Positions 1 through 9,100 of a stretch of DNA of 26,023 nt are shown here, piece after piece. The DNA is from Thermoplasmata archaeon (GTDB lineage Archaea > Thermoplasmatota > Thermoplasmata > Thermoplasmatales > Thermoplasmataceae), in contig JAJZXP010000052.1 of assembly GCA_021806345.1 (NCBI GenBank), positions 1-26,023 on the forward strand, in the 5' to 3' direction. The stretch's first letter is position 1, and each line of letters opens with the position of its first letter. Both the position numbers and the translations under genes were made by a program. The notes beneath the pieces are model-generated. The model was given only the letters and a program-made list of their open reading frames with translations. It made no database searches and was not told the DNA's origin.

Positions 1-1143
1 TTTGAAAAAGAGCTTTTCTGGATTGCAAAGGGTGGAAGGGAGACCCAGGAAGAAGATTTAGCGATGAGACCAACAAGCGAATCAGCAATATACCCAATGT
101 TCAAGCTCTGGATTAGAGACCACGGCGACCTTCCAAAAAGGATTTTTCAGATAGTTCAGGTATTCAGATACGAAACCAAGCACACCAGACCGTTTATGCG
201 TTCCAGAGATATCCATTTCATTGAGTGTCATACTGCGCACGAAACATTTAATGATGCAGAAGAACAGATGAACTTATATCGCAGGGAATGGGACCATTTC
301 ACCAGATATCTATGTATACCCTATCTTGAAATTAGAAGACCTGACTGGGACAAATTCCCTGGTGCAATGTACACTATTGCATTCGATACCCTAATGCCAT
401 CTGGGAGAACGCTTCAGGTAGGTACAATTCATCAATATGGAACGAATTTTGCAATGAATTATGAAGTGAAGTATGCAAAGGAAAATGGAGAAAGTGAATT
501 TGTGAATCAAACAACATTCGGTATGAGTGAGAGGTTGGTAGCAGCACTTGTGGGGATTCACGGAGATGATAAGGGGTTGATATTACCACCCAAAATAGCA
601 CCTATTCAAATTGTTGTAGTTCCAATTGGAAAAATGGATAAAAAAATGGAATTATTTATTGAAAAAATAGAAAATAAATTACAAAAATTAGGATTCAGAT
701 TTAAGACCGATACAGACGACAGATATACGCCAGGTTTTAAGTTTAACCAGTGGGAAATGAAAGGCGTTCCAATTAGAATAGAACTGGGGAACAGGGAAAT
801 TGAGAATGATGAGGTTACAGTCTCAATTAGGACTGAAAAGGGAAGGCAGAAATTAAAAACTTCTGAACTTGAAAATTTAAACAAGTTTTTGGAGAAAGTC
901 GAGTCTGAACTTTATGAAAAAGCCAAAAAAAGCTTGACCGATGGTCTATCCGGCAAATCCAGTTCTACCGGGGAATCTTCAATTCGGTTAGTTTCTCTCT
1001 GTGATGACCGGGAATGTGCAAGAGTTGTCGAAAATAAGTTCGATCTTGACATGATGGGAACAATCTCAAATCAAGATGAACAAAAAAAGTGTGAGGTGTG
1101 CGGGAAAGATGGAAGAACATCACTCCTTTCCAAGCCTTACTAA
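1..1143 (+). CDS. proS: Prolyl-tRNA synthetase, archaeal type (5' end outside window)
   Basis: Charges tRNA-Pro with proline in the cytoplasm. The reading frame is open from base 1, so the N-terminus lies outside the window; the first in-window ATG at 64 is internal. The class II catalytic core is visible: the RPTSES motif, then a motif 2 region (QVFRYETKHTRPFMRSRDIHF), then the anticodon-binding domain (about residues 200-300 of the visible part). The C-terminus carries a zinc-type cysteine set (CDDREC...CEVCG) and ends in SKPY, a tyrosine C-terminus as expected of the archaeal/eukaryotic-type ProRS. The 3' end overlaps the next gene by 35 bases if that gene starts at 1109, which suggests one transcript. 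Family assignment is secure; nothing looks degraded. Confidence 0.96.
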   Translation, partial: FEKELFWIAKGGRETQEEDLAMRPTSESAIYPMFKLWIRDHGDLPKRIFQIVQVFRYETKHTRPFMRSRDIHFIECHTAHETFNDAEEQMNLYRREWDHFTRYLCIPYLEIRRPDWDKFPGAMYTIAFDTLMPSGRTLQVGTIHQYGTNFAMNYEVKYAKENGESEFVNQTTFGMSERLVAALVGIHGDDKGLILPPKIAPIQIVVVPIGKMDKKMELFIEKIENKLQKLGFRFKTDTDDRYTPGFKFNQWEMKGVPIRIELGNREIENDEVTVSIRTEKGRQKLKTSELENLNKFLEKVESELYEKAKKSLTDGLSGKSSSTGESSIRLVSLCDDRECARVVENKFDLDMMGTISNQDEQKKCEVCGKDGRTSLLSKPY

Positions 1144-1801
1144 GGGAAATCCCATAGTTTTCTTTGACATGGATGGCGTTCTGACAAAGGAGAAGAGCAG
1201 TTGGAATTACGTGCATAAAAGACTGGGTGTAGATAACAGCAGAAATTATGAACTTTTTAAAATGGACAAGATAAATTATCAGGAATTTTTGCGAAGGGAT
1301 GTAGCAATATGGATTGAGAAATTTGGAGAAGTACAAGTTGAAACCATAAAGGAGATACTGAATGAGATTGAAGTATTCAATGGTGCAAAAGAGGCCACTG
1401 AAGAACTAGTAAAGGAGAATTTTAAACTAATAATCGTTTCAGGCGGAATAATGTGGCTTGCAGAAAGAGTAGGCATGGAAACTGGAATTGACGAGATTTA
1501 CGCAAATAGTATTTTCTCGCTAGGGGGAAAATTAATACCCGAAGGAAGGACAATGGTCGATCCGAAAAGAAAGGATGTCGTAATAAGAAAACTGATTTCA
1601 CAGTACAATCCACAATTTACGATTTCTGTAGGGGATTCTTCATCTGATAGATCGATGTTTTTATGTACTGACTTCTCGATCAGTTTCAATTATGAAGAAG
1701 TTAACGGTGGACTTACCACTTTCGACTTAAGAACTGAAGATATGAGAGATTGTTCCAGTTTGATACTCTCCATTAGGGATGAAAGAAATGAAAAATTATG
1801 A
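1109..1801 (+). CDS. HAD-family phosphatase, phosphoserine phosphatase-like
   Basis: Predicted cytoplasmic phosphomonoesterase of the haloacid dehalogenase superfamily, about 230 residues. Motif I is FFDMDGVLT (nucleophile Asp20 and acid/base Asp22 from this start), motif II is the serine in IIVSGG near residue 111, motif III lysine lies in PKRKD near 152, and motif IV is VGDSSSD with Asp176 and Asp180. An alpha-helical cap sits between motifs I and II. This pattern is closest to SerB-like enzymes, but the substrate cannot be read from the sequence. I chose the ATG at 1109 because GAGGTG at 1093-1098 lies about 10 bases before it; the frame is also open from an ATG at 1076. The gene overlaps the end of proS and the start of radB, so coupled translation is likely. 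Confidence 0.85.
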   Translation: MEEHHSFPSLTKGNPIVFFDMDGVLTKEKSSWNYVHKRLGVDNSRNYELFKMDKINYQEFLRRDVAIWIEKFGEVQVETIKEILNEIEVFNGAKEATEELVKENFKLIIVSGGIMWLAERVGMETGIDEIYANSIFSLGGKLIPEGRTMVDPKRKDVVIRKLISQYNPQFTISVGDSSSDRSMFLCTDFSISFNYEEVNGGLTTFDLRTEDMRDCSSLILSIRDERNEKL

Positions 1802-2477
1802 GATTACTAAGGACGAAAAACTGCCATTCGGTATTGGCTGTATTGATTCATTTCTTCACGGAGGTATAGACAGAGGTGTTATAACACAAGTTTATGGGGA
1901 GGGAGGGTCTGGCAAAACAAATCTTGCGATGCAGCTCACAGTTTCCACACTTCTATCCGGCACCAATGTAATTTATATAGACACCGAAGGATTTTCATCT
2001 GACAGATTTATGCAAATTTCAGACGGAAATAAGGAGATCAGCAAACATCTGATACTTTACAGACCGGAGAACTATGGGGAACAGGAAGTCAATTTGATAA
2101 AGGCAGAGAGGCTGATGCAATCTTCCAAAGACATAGGATTATTGGTCATTGATTCTCTTACTGCACTTCTGAGGATTGAAAAGGATGAAAATATCAAGAG
2201 CCAGGGATTATCAAAGATAATATCCCTGCTAAACACCATTTCAAATAGATATGGTATACCAGTTTTTACCACAAATCAGATTTACTTTGATGTTAACGCA
2301 GGAAACATCACACCCTTTGGAGGTTATCTGCTAGATCACTTCTCAAAAACCATAATCTCTCTAAGGAGAGTACAGCCAGGTTCCAGAATTATGACTATTG
2401 AGAAACACAGATCGATCAAGGAGGGGGAGACACAAATATTCTATATCGGTCCGACAGGCATATCATGCTTTCAATAG
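1779..2477 (+). CDS. radB: DNA repair and recombination protein RadB
   Basis: RecA/RadA-family ATPase paralogue found in Euryarchaeota, thought to assist RadA in recombination and repair. At 232 residues it has only the core ATPase domain and lacks the N-terminal helix-hairpin-helix domain of RadA, as expected for RadB. Visible motifs: LPFGIGCIDSFLHGGI at the N-terminus, Walker A GEGGSGKT (residues 40-47), Walker B LLVIDSLTAL near 120-130, and TTNQIY near 165. It overlaps the HAD gene by 23 bases. A second ATG at 1788 is an alternative start, better spaced from an AGGG at 1775-1778. The flap endonuclease gene follows from its own promoter, giving a small DNA repair neighbourhood. Confidence 0.92.
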   Translation: MKEMKNYEITKDEKLPFGIGCIDSFLHGGIDRGVITQVYGEGGSGKTNLAMQLTVSTLLSGTNVIYIDTEGFSSDRFMQISDGNKEISKHLILYRPENYGEQEVNLIKAERLMQSSKDIGLLVIDSLTALLRIEKDENIKSQGLSKIISLLNTISNRYGIPVFTTNQIYFDVNAGNITPFGGYLLDHFSKTIISLRRVQPGSRIMTIEKHRSIKEGETQIFYIGPTGISCFQ

Positions 2478-2490
2478 GGAAGCAAAACAT

Positions 2491-2498
2491 TACATATA
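2491..2498 (+). promoter_or_regulatory. TATA box for fen1
   Basis: TACATATA is centred about 22 bases before the fen1 ATG at 2517, with no SD motif between. This spacing fits an archaeal promoter giving a leaderless or nearly leaderless transcript. Confidence 0.55.
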
Positions 2499-2516
2499 TT
2501 CAACACTTTTGGGTTT

Positions 2517-3539
2517 ATGGGAATTGCCATTGACCCGATTCTAATAAAACATAAGACACACATCAAGGATTTTTCAGGAAGCACAGTATCAGTAGATGCT
2601 TACAACCAACTTTATCAATTTCTCAGCGGAATCAGACAGCAGGACGGGACACCCTTAATGGATAGCAATGGAAATATCACTTCGCATCTCAGTGGATTAT
2701 TTTACAGAACCATATCTCTGATGGAGGAAGGTCTCAAACCAGTTTATGTATTTGATGGAAAACCATCTCCCTTAAAATTACGGACACTTGAGGAACGAGC
2801 CATAGTCAGAGAGCATGCTGAAAAGGAGTTGGAAAAGGCAATAATGGAATCAGACAAGGAAAAGGTTGCAAGACTAAAGAGATCAATCAATCACATAACC
2901 AGAGATATGATAAATGAAGGAAAAGAACTGCTCAAGTATATGGGTCTGCCATACGTTCAAGCACCTTCAGAAGGGGAATGCCAGGCTTCATATATGTCAA
3001 GCATAGGAAACGTAAATGCAGTGATATCACAGGATTACGACTGTCTTCTTTTTGGCGCAAGGCAGGTACTGCGAAATTTCACTATTTACGGAAGGAGGAG
3101 GGTGTCGAGCAGAAATATTTACATTACGGTCGATCCGGAATTCATCGATCTAAAGGAAAATTTAACAAATCTTAAAATTTCAAGGGAACAGCTAGTTGAC
3201 GTTGCTATACTTATCGGTACTGATTTTAACAGTGGAGTAAACAAGGTAGGTCCCAAGACTGCGATATCCCTGATCCAGAAGTTTGGAAACCTTGAAAACA
3301 TAATTAAGGAGAAGAACTACAAAATACCCCAATACGAGGAGGTAAGGGAGATATTCTTAAGGCCTGAAATAACAAATGATTACGAGATTAAATTTCACCC
3401 GCCTGATGAGGATGGTTTAAAAGCTATATTGTGCGACAGGCATAATTTTTCGGAAACAAGAGTTCAACCATATATTGATAAGCTGAAAGAGTCTTTTGGA
3501 AAAGGAAAGCAGTCAAGTCTTGACTCATTTTTCAATTAG
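2517..3539 (+). CDS. fen1: Flap endonuclease 1
   Basis: Structure-specific 5' flap nuclease that processes Okazaki fragments and acts in base excision repair. The 340-residue length is typical of archaeal FEN1. The two-metal active site is visible: Asp27 in VSVDAYN, the aspartate of VFDGKPSPLK near 80, the glutamates of APSEGECQ, the aspartates of SQDYDCLLFG, and Asp in LIGTDFNSGV, followed by the helix-hairpin-helix region (NKVGPKTAISLI). The C-terminus has a clear PCNA-interaction box, QSSLDSFF at residues 332-339, so it should bind the sliding clamp. It begins on an ATG downstream of its own TATA box and converges on tyrS with a 45-base gap. Confidence 0.97.
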   Translation: MGIAIDPILIKHKTHIKDFSGSTVSVDAYNQLYQFLSGIRQQDGTPLMDSNGNITSHLSGLFYRTISLMEEGLKPVYVFDGKPSPLKLRTLEERAIVREHAEKELEKAIMESDKEKVARLKRSINHITRDMINEGKELLKYMGLPYVQAPSEGECQASYMSSIGNVNAVISQDYDCLLFGARQVLRNFTIYGRRRVSSRNIYITVDPEFIDLKENLTNLKISREQLVDVAILIGTDFNSGVNKVGPKTAISLIQKFGNLENIIKEKNYKIPQYEEVREIFLRPEITNDYEIKFHPPDEDGLKAILCDRHNFSETRVQPYIDKLKESFGKGKQSSLDSFFN

Positions 3540-3545
3540 ATCGGA

Positions 3546-3577
3546 TTTTAAAAATTGCAAGTCCAGTGGTTTTTTTG
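3546..3577. terminator. T-rich convergent terminator region
   Basis: Between the stops of fen1 (+) and tyrS (-) there is a run of seven T on the + strand (3570-3576) and a TTTTT run on the - strand (within 3546-3557). Archaeal transcription commonly ends at such oligo-T tracts without a strong hairpin, so the gap probably stops both transcripts. No stable stem was found by eye. Confidence 0.45.
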
Positions 3578-3584
3578 CCTAAAA

Positions 3585-4559
3585 TTATTCGTAGACACCA
3601 GAAAAAGGCTTCATCAATTCTGAAATTTGATGACCAACTGCAGCCTTGAGATCCAAAGGATGAATTTCTCCATTCAGGTATTTTTCTGAAAGATCCTTAT
3701 AATTGTTTATTACAATATCCCCTCCCTTCTTGATTGGTCTTTCAATGTTCATTTTCCCATATTCTGGGAATATAACGACCCTTGCTATATCCATAATTGG
3801 ATTTCCATCAACAACCTTCATGGGGCAATAGGCATTTTTGATTTTCTCTATTATCTGGCTTTCTGAGTCCGAGATGAGGATTGCATTCCCAGGATCACTC
3901 TTTGACATCTTTTGGAAATTATCCATCCGTCCTGATCCTTTCAGGCTGCCGAGCAGTGGCGAATGGAAGGAGACTACCTTTTTTTTTCCTAGTTTCTCTG
4001 CTATATCTCTTGCGAGCATATGGGCATGACGTTGATCCATTCCACCAAGCGCTGCATCAACACCCAGTTCAAATATGTCATTAACCTGCATTATTGGATA
4101 TAGGAACTTGCTGAAATCAGATTCGGCATCTTCTTCAGTTCTTCCCATAATGGGCAGTGATCTCTTCAGTCTTGATAGTGTTGTGCTTTTGGCTGATCGC
4201 AGCATCCCCTCCATGTAAGTTTTATTCTCTATCAGATCCGTCGCCCAAAGGAATTCCGGATTTAATCCTTTCAATTTAATCTCGTATGCCTTCTTGAGAA
4301 TTTCGCCATTTTTCCTAATTTCGTCTAAATTTCCTCCAAACTTATCGTTGACCATAGCATGCCAGTCCGCCAGAAGTATCTTCATTTTTATTCCAGCTTC
4401 CATCATCGCTCTTAATCTTGATCCAATCACTAATATATGCCCTAGATGAGGAATCCCAGATGGTTCCACTCCATAGTACCCCTTGCAGCCGATATTCAGT
4501 TTAGAAAATTCTTCATCAGTTACAATCTCCTCGAATAAGCTTTTATCTATACTCAACAA
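3585..4559 (-). CDS. tyrS: Tyrosyl-tRNA synthetase
   Basis: Class I synthetase that charges tRNA-Tyr. Features: tyrosine-binding GYYGVEPSG with the HIGH-type motif HLGH (residues 38-41), KMSKS at 217-221, and NAYCP shortly after, a mark of archaeal/eukaryotic-type TyrRS rather than TrpRS. The domain order and 324-residue length fit the compact archaeal form. The start is a TTG at 4559 (a second TTG follows directly); the frame is closed upstream by a stop at 4584-4586 and has no ATG or GTG before the catalytic domain. The N-terminus therefore looks a few residues shorter than usual, and the SD motif is weak. It is the last gene of the smc-scpA-nuclease run, 19 bases after the nuclease stop. 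Confidence 0.93.
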   Translation of the reverse strand: MLSIDKSLFEEIVTDEEFSKLNIGCKGYYGVEPSGIPHLGHILVIGSRLRAMMEAGIKMKILLADWHAMVNDKFGGNLDEIRKNGEILKKAYEIKLKGLNPEFLWATDLIENKTYMEGMLRSAKSTTLSRLKRSLPIMGRTEEDAESDFSKFLYPIMQVNDIFELGVDAALGGMDQRHAHMLARDIAEKLGKKKVVSFHSPLLGSLKGSGRMDNFQKMSKSDPGNAILISDSESQIIEKIKNAYCPMKVVDGNPIMDIARVVIFPEYGKMNIERPIKKGGDIVINNYKDLSEKYLNGEIHPLDLKAAVGHQISELMKPFSGVYE

Positions 4560-4578
4560 TGAACTGCAATGCCTAACC

Positions 4579-5097
4579 CTATCTTAACCTTTCCTTGCAG
4601 ATATCGTGATATTTACAGGCAACGCACTTGTTTGGGTTATCATGACTGCGAGAGGGGACACTTAATGTTCTTCTTAATATCTCGGCTCTTCTGATGACCA
4701 AATCCCTCAGTTCTTTTGTGTTTTCAATTCGAAAATTAGTATTTGCGTACTTTATGACTCCGAATGGTATGTTCTTTTCTGGATACATTTCCCTTAGTAT
4801 TATAAAATATACTCCCATCTGAATTCTATGAGGTTCCCAAGGTCTTAAGCCTGCCCTGCCGCTCTTGAACTCGTAGGGTATTATGTTGTTGATGTCGTTA
4901 ATCACCCTGTCTGGTTTTCCAGATAATGCATATTTTTGCGATCTTAAGATTTTGCCCTCAGATACAAGGTCACCATAAATGGCCATCCCTTTGGGAAAAA
5001 CGTAGGTATCCATTCTTTTCTTGGTTTTTATAAATACATAAACCAAAATAATCATGGCAGCAATTACCGGTATCGAATAAATTTCTGAGATAAGCAT
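4579..5097 (-). CDS. Cas4-like PD-(D/E)XK nuclease, C-terminal part, membrane-anchored
   Basis: C-terminal two thirds of a Cas4/RecB-type nuclease, 172 residues. A predicted membrane helix (residues 5-23) is followed by a positive stretch KTKKR, which suggests the rest is cytoplasmic. The nuclease motifs follow in order: motif II GKPDRV (Asp63), motif III PYEFKSG (Glu76, Lys78), and the QMGVY motif (Gln93, Tyr97). The C-terminus has CVACKYHDIC (Cys158, Cys161, Cys167), three of the four ligands of a Cas4-type 4Fe-4S cluster. The first motif and the fourth cysteine lie in the preceding frame, so this part should not be active alone. Its ATG sits one base after the stop of that frame (TAA-T-ATG) with no SD, unlike most internal genes here. 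It could be a separate subunit or the rest of a frameshifted gene. Confidence 0.8.
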   Translation of the reverse strand: MLISEIYSIPVIAAMIILVYVFIKTKKRMDTYVFPKGMAIYGDLVSEGKILRSQKYALSGKPDRVINDINNIIPYEFKSGRAGLRPWEPHRIQMGVYFIILREMYPEKNIPFGVIKYANTNFRIENTKELRDLVIRRAEILRRTLSVPSRSHDNPNKCVACKYHDICKERLR

Positions 5098-5098
5098 A

Positions 5099-5377
5099 TT
5101 AGATAAACAGGACTATTAAAATCAATGTCAGTACAATCAGTGCTACCACAACTGAAATTGAAACTTTACTTGAGTAATTAATATTTTCCTGTACCTCCTG
5201 ATGAGATCTAGTTCCCTCTTCCATTCTTGTTGCGGAACTATGGGAAACTGTGTAACCCTCCTTTGCAAAGTACCAGGAGAGAGCGCAATAATCAAATTCG
5301 GCCAGCTCAGAAGCGCTTATGACTCTTTTCTCCCCTGGCTCACTCCTTCTCGATCCTGATCCTTCCATAAGGGACAT
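5099..5377 (-). CDS. Cas4-like nuclease, N-terminal part with membrane helix
   Basis: N-terminal part of the same Cas4-like nuclease, 92 residues. It contains the typical opening ISASELAEFDYC (Cys31, the first Fe-S ligand) and the RecB motif I region EEGTRSHQE (His59), then ends in a strongly hydrophobic helix (residues 72-92). The stop TAA lies one base before the ATG of the C-terminal part, which is in the +1 frame. With the next frame, all expected motifs are present and in order: Cys, His, Asp, Glu-x-Lys, Gln/Tyr, three Cys. It overlaps the end of scpA by 38 bases; ATG at 5377 or 5368 are both possible, with a GGAG just upstream. No cas1, cas2 or repeat array is nearby, so this is a solo Cas4-family protein rather than a CRISPR gene. 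Confidence 0.75.
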   Translation of the reverse strand: MSLMEGSGSRRSEPGEKRVISASELAEFDYCALSWYFAKEGYTVSHSSATRMEEGTRSHQEVQENINYSSKVSISVVVALIVLTLILIVLFI

Positions 5378-6107
5378 CCTGCTCCATGGATATGTATCCT
5401 CTCTTTCTTAAAAACATGCTATAGATAAAAACCTTTATCCTCTCATCTGTGGTATCACCCCAGATTTCTTCCAAATAGAAACTTTTTTCAATCAGAGCGT
5501 TAAATCTATTCAATAAACTTTCTATCTCTTTCTCTGGTTCTCCTGCATTCAGAGCTTCGTAAATTTCTTCAACTTCAAGAACCCGCTCAATATTCTTTGT
5601 AGCAGCTATTTTTCCCCTGATTTTCTCTGTCCTTCTCATGACTTCTATGAGTTCAACAAGCATTACTTTTCTTACTTCTCTGTGTCTCAAGGGCATCTTG
5701 AGGCTAATGAACTCCCTTTCCTCTTCATCCATAAGATCATTGTTTTGAGAGAATTCAATGTCATTCTGTTCACCGTAAGGTTCATCCTCAATTGTCAGTG
5801 AGTCGATCAGATCTCTTGCCTGTGTTCTGACTATTCCCCATGACTTTAATATGATATATCCTGCTTCAGCAATTGACATTAACCCTTCCTTAGTAAGTTC
5901 CCTCACTATTTTTACAAAATTTACAACATCAACCTTCCATGGATCTATCTCCATAGAAATACATTTCTCCATCATTTCAATAATATTTTTTGTTTCTTCC
6001 CTTGGATCCTTAACATCAAGTTCCTCGTAAAAACTTGTTTCGATTCCAATTGTCGAAGCTTGCACTATAATGGTATTTTTCAGTTCATGCATCAGATCAG
6101 ATTCCAT
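5340..6107 (-). CDS. scpA: Segregation and condensation protein A (kleisin)
   Basis: Kleisin subunit that bridges the two heads of the SMC dimer in the condensin complex. At 255 residues it shows the N-terminal kleisin block with IDPWKVDVVNFVK (near residues 53-65), a middle acidic linker, and a C-terminal winged-helix segment (FIYSMFLRKRGYISMEQD) that should bind an SMC head. The ATG abuts the smc stop codon (TGA then ATG), and GGGAGTGG at the end of smc serves as SD, so the two are translationally coupled, as expected for obligate partners. Its 3' end overlaps the Cas4-like gene by 38 bases, tying that nuclease to the same message. Confidence 0.9.
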   Translation of the reverse strand: MESDLMHELKNTIIVQASTIGIETSFYEELDVKDPREETKNIIEMMEKCISMEIDPWKVDVVNFVKIVRELTKEGLMSIAEAGYIILKSWGIVRTQARDLIDSLTIEDEPYGEQNDIEFSQNNDLMDEEEREFISLKMPLRHREVRKVMLVELIEVMRRTEKIRGKIAATKNIERVLEVEEIYEALNAGEPEKEIESLLNRFNALIEKSFYLEEIWGDTTDERIKVFIYSMFLRKRGYISMEQDVPYGRIRIEKE

Positions 6108-9100
6108 TCAGACCACTCCCAAAGATTTTGAAAATATCTCCGTACAGTTAGTTTTCTTGTTCATTGTAACACCAAACAGGGAGTTCGCATACTTTCCCAT
6201 TGCATTCTTCAGCGAAATCATGATTATCTGAGATGTATTTGAATTTTCCCTTAGTAGTTCGCCCATAGATTCTGCATTGGCTCCATCAAAAAACATGTCT
6301 ATTTCATCGAGGAAGTAAATGGGTGAGGGCTTGCTCCTTTGTACAGCTGTTATGAATGACAGAGCAACAAGGCTCTTTTCCCCTCCGCTTAAAGATTGAA
6401 GTTTTGTAAATGAGTTTCCTTTCGGTCTGGCTTTAATCAGAAGTTCTGCTTCAAGTGGATTACTTTCATCCGAAAGAAACATATCCACATCTCCACCCTT
6501 CGTGAGATTCTTGAAAATATCCTTCATTTCTATTCTGATCTTAGAGTAAATTTCAAGCAGAACATTCTTCTTGATGCCCTCCAATTCTTCCATTAGCCGT
6601 TTTAAAGAATTTACTTCGTCCTGGAGTTTTTCTAATTTTTCAACTAAGGACTCCCTTCTTTGTAGAAGTTCCCTCAGATTTTCCTCTGCTAACTGGTTTA
6701 CTGCTCCAATATTTTGCAATTTAACCGTTCTAATTTCAATTTCGGCATTCACTCTTTGAATACTGGAAAAATCGGGTAATGGAATACCTTGAGTCTGCTC
6801 CAGTTCTCTCCTTACAGAATCAATTCTTTCTTGCAAGTTTTGTATCTTAATCCTGCTAGTAAGTGTAGAGTTTTCTAGTGTTCTTTTCTCATTATCAAGT
6901 GAATTGAGGGATTGAGTTATTCTTGAAATCTCATTTTCCACCTCTTTCAACTCCCTGAGCGTTTCCCTGTTGTTTTTGTTCAGTACCTCTTCCTCTTCGG
7001 AAATTTTCTTGAGGTCTCGGCTTAGCAGCGTAATTTCCTCCTCTATTGCAGAAGTCTTATTACCCAGCTGTGTTATCTCAATTTTTCCGGAATCATTCTG
7101 TTTAATGAGTTCTATTTTTCTTTCGCTTATCTTCTGTATGGTTGTTCTTTTTTCACTTAATTCTTTGATATTATCTTGGCTTGAAATCTTAATGACCTCC
7201 AGTTCTCGCTGCATTTCATTCAAGTCATTTGTCTCCTCTGGATTATCTCCAATCTGAGAATAAAGTCTCTTTTTCTTAAGTTCCATCTCTTCTCTTGCAC
7301 TTTCCAGTGATCTGATTTTTTCTCTTTTTTCATCAAGTTGTGAAAGTGCAATTTTAAGATCATTTTTCAGGGTTTGTACCTCAATTGACATATTTTCCAC
7401 GGTTTTCTGGCTGCTATCAATAGTTTGCTGCAGGGATGACTCCTGACCTTTTCCCTCCCCTCCAGACTTTGAGATTTCTACCAATTGCCTTGAAACAGAA
7501 TCAAATTCAGTTCTTCTTTCTTTTATATCACTCTCAACCTGGTTAAGTGTTTCTCTCAAATCATCTAAAAGTTTCTCCTGTTTTTGAAGGTCTGCAGTGT
7601 TATATGTTCTTCGTCCCCTATTAATGAATCCTCCAGATATAGCACCGCTTGCCTCGAATATATCACCGTCCATAGTGACTATCCTTACCCCGGTCATGTA
7701 ACGCTTTGCTGTATCCATATTATTTACCAATATGGTATCTGAAAATGTATACCAGACAACATTTTCATATATTGGGTCATAAGTTACATTCTTACTGAGT
7801 AGAGATGATTCCGATTCACTCTGTAAAATTACAAGAGCCTTCCCTCTCGGTCTCCCGGGTACCATTTTGTTGATTGGGAGCAGGGTAACTCTACCAAGTC
7901 TCTTCTCCCTCAGGTAATCAATGCACTCCTGGGCAACATTTTCATCTTCCACCACTAGAGAGTTAAGTCTGGCCCCTGCTGCCGTTTCTACGGCTAATGA
8001 AACTTTATCTTCATAGGAAATAATTTCACCCATAACTCTATGTATACCTTTGATTGCACCCTTCGCCTTTGCTTCCATCAGTGCAGAAATTGGCTTGTTT
8101 GAAAATCCTTGGCTACCCATTTCAGATCTGATTTTTTCAACTTCTTTTGCTACTGCATCTATCTTCTGCCGTAGGTCAACTCTACTTTTTTCATTTTCAG
8201 ATATCTCAGATTGTAATTGATAGTATTTTCTGTTTAATCCATCTGTGATGTTTTTATTACTGCTTTGGTTTTTCTGTATATTTTTTAATTTCCACTGGGC
8301 CTCAGATAACTTATATTTCTCGCTTGTTAAATCCTCTTCTCTAATTCCCAGTTTAGATTGAATTTTCTCACAACCGGTCACGTTTTCAGATTCGAATTTT
8401 CTTGCCATCTCCAATTCTTTGTAAGTTTCTTTCAAATTCTTTTCCAAAACCTGCAGCTCATCAGTGGTTTTTTTGTATTTATCATTTTTATTTCTCTGCA
8501 GTTCTATTCTCTGTCTTATTTGCTCCCTTAAAAATTTGTCTTTGCTCTCTAAATTCTTTCCTTCTTCTACTAAAAAGTTGTATCTTTCCCCTAAATTCAT
8601 TATCTCCTTCTCGATCGATCCAATTTTATCCTCGTTGGATTCAATATTCTCCCTTATTTCCTGAACTTTTCTATTGTAATTACTCGCTTCGATGTCCTTT
8701 CTGGCTCTTTCCAGCTTTAATGATTCCGATTTTTCCCTAATCTCTGCCAGTTTAGACTGTATTTTTTGAGAGGAATTTTTTTCTATTTCGGTTCTTCTTT
8801 CATTCAGTTTGAAAATCGAAATCTTCAGTTCATCGATTTGGCTTGCAATAGAATTCATTCTTGTGGTCTCAGATGAAAGTGAATTTTCATATCCACTTTT
8901 GTCAATTTCCATATTTCTGATTTGAAGAGTCAGTGCTGTAGCTTTCAGATTCCTAATGTCCGAATTTAAGAGATTGAACTCCTTTAATTTTTCTGTCTCC
9001 AGCTTTGTTTTTTCCACCTCAGAATCAAGTTCTTCTTTTAATGTATTAGAAGCCAGAATCACTTTTTCTGTTTCATCGCTTTTTTCCTTTGCTGCGTTAA

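Noticed and set aside
965..1336. Open frame on the - strand across the proS/HAD overlap
   Set aside because: Both + strand genes here have intact family motifs; the opposite frame has no recognisable feature or start signal.
3585..4559. Tryptophanyl-tRNA synthetase
   Set aside because: The GYYGVEPSG and NAYCP motifs are those of TyrRS; the tyrosine-binding pattern is intact.
4579..5377. Cas4-like genes as part of a CRISPR-Cas locus
   Set aside because: No cas1, cas2, effector gene or repeat-spacer array is present in the window; the neighbours are smc, scpA and tyrS. It is treated as a solo Cas4-family nuclease.
8402..8740. Open frame on the + strand opposite the SMC coiled coil
   Set aside because: Coiled-coil codons read backwards give long Ser/Phe/Leu-rich frames; several occur across smc and none has a start signal.
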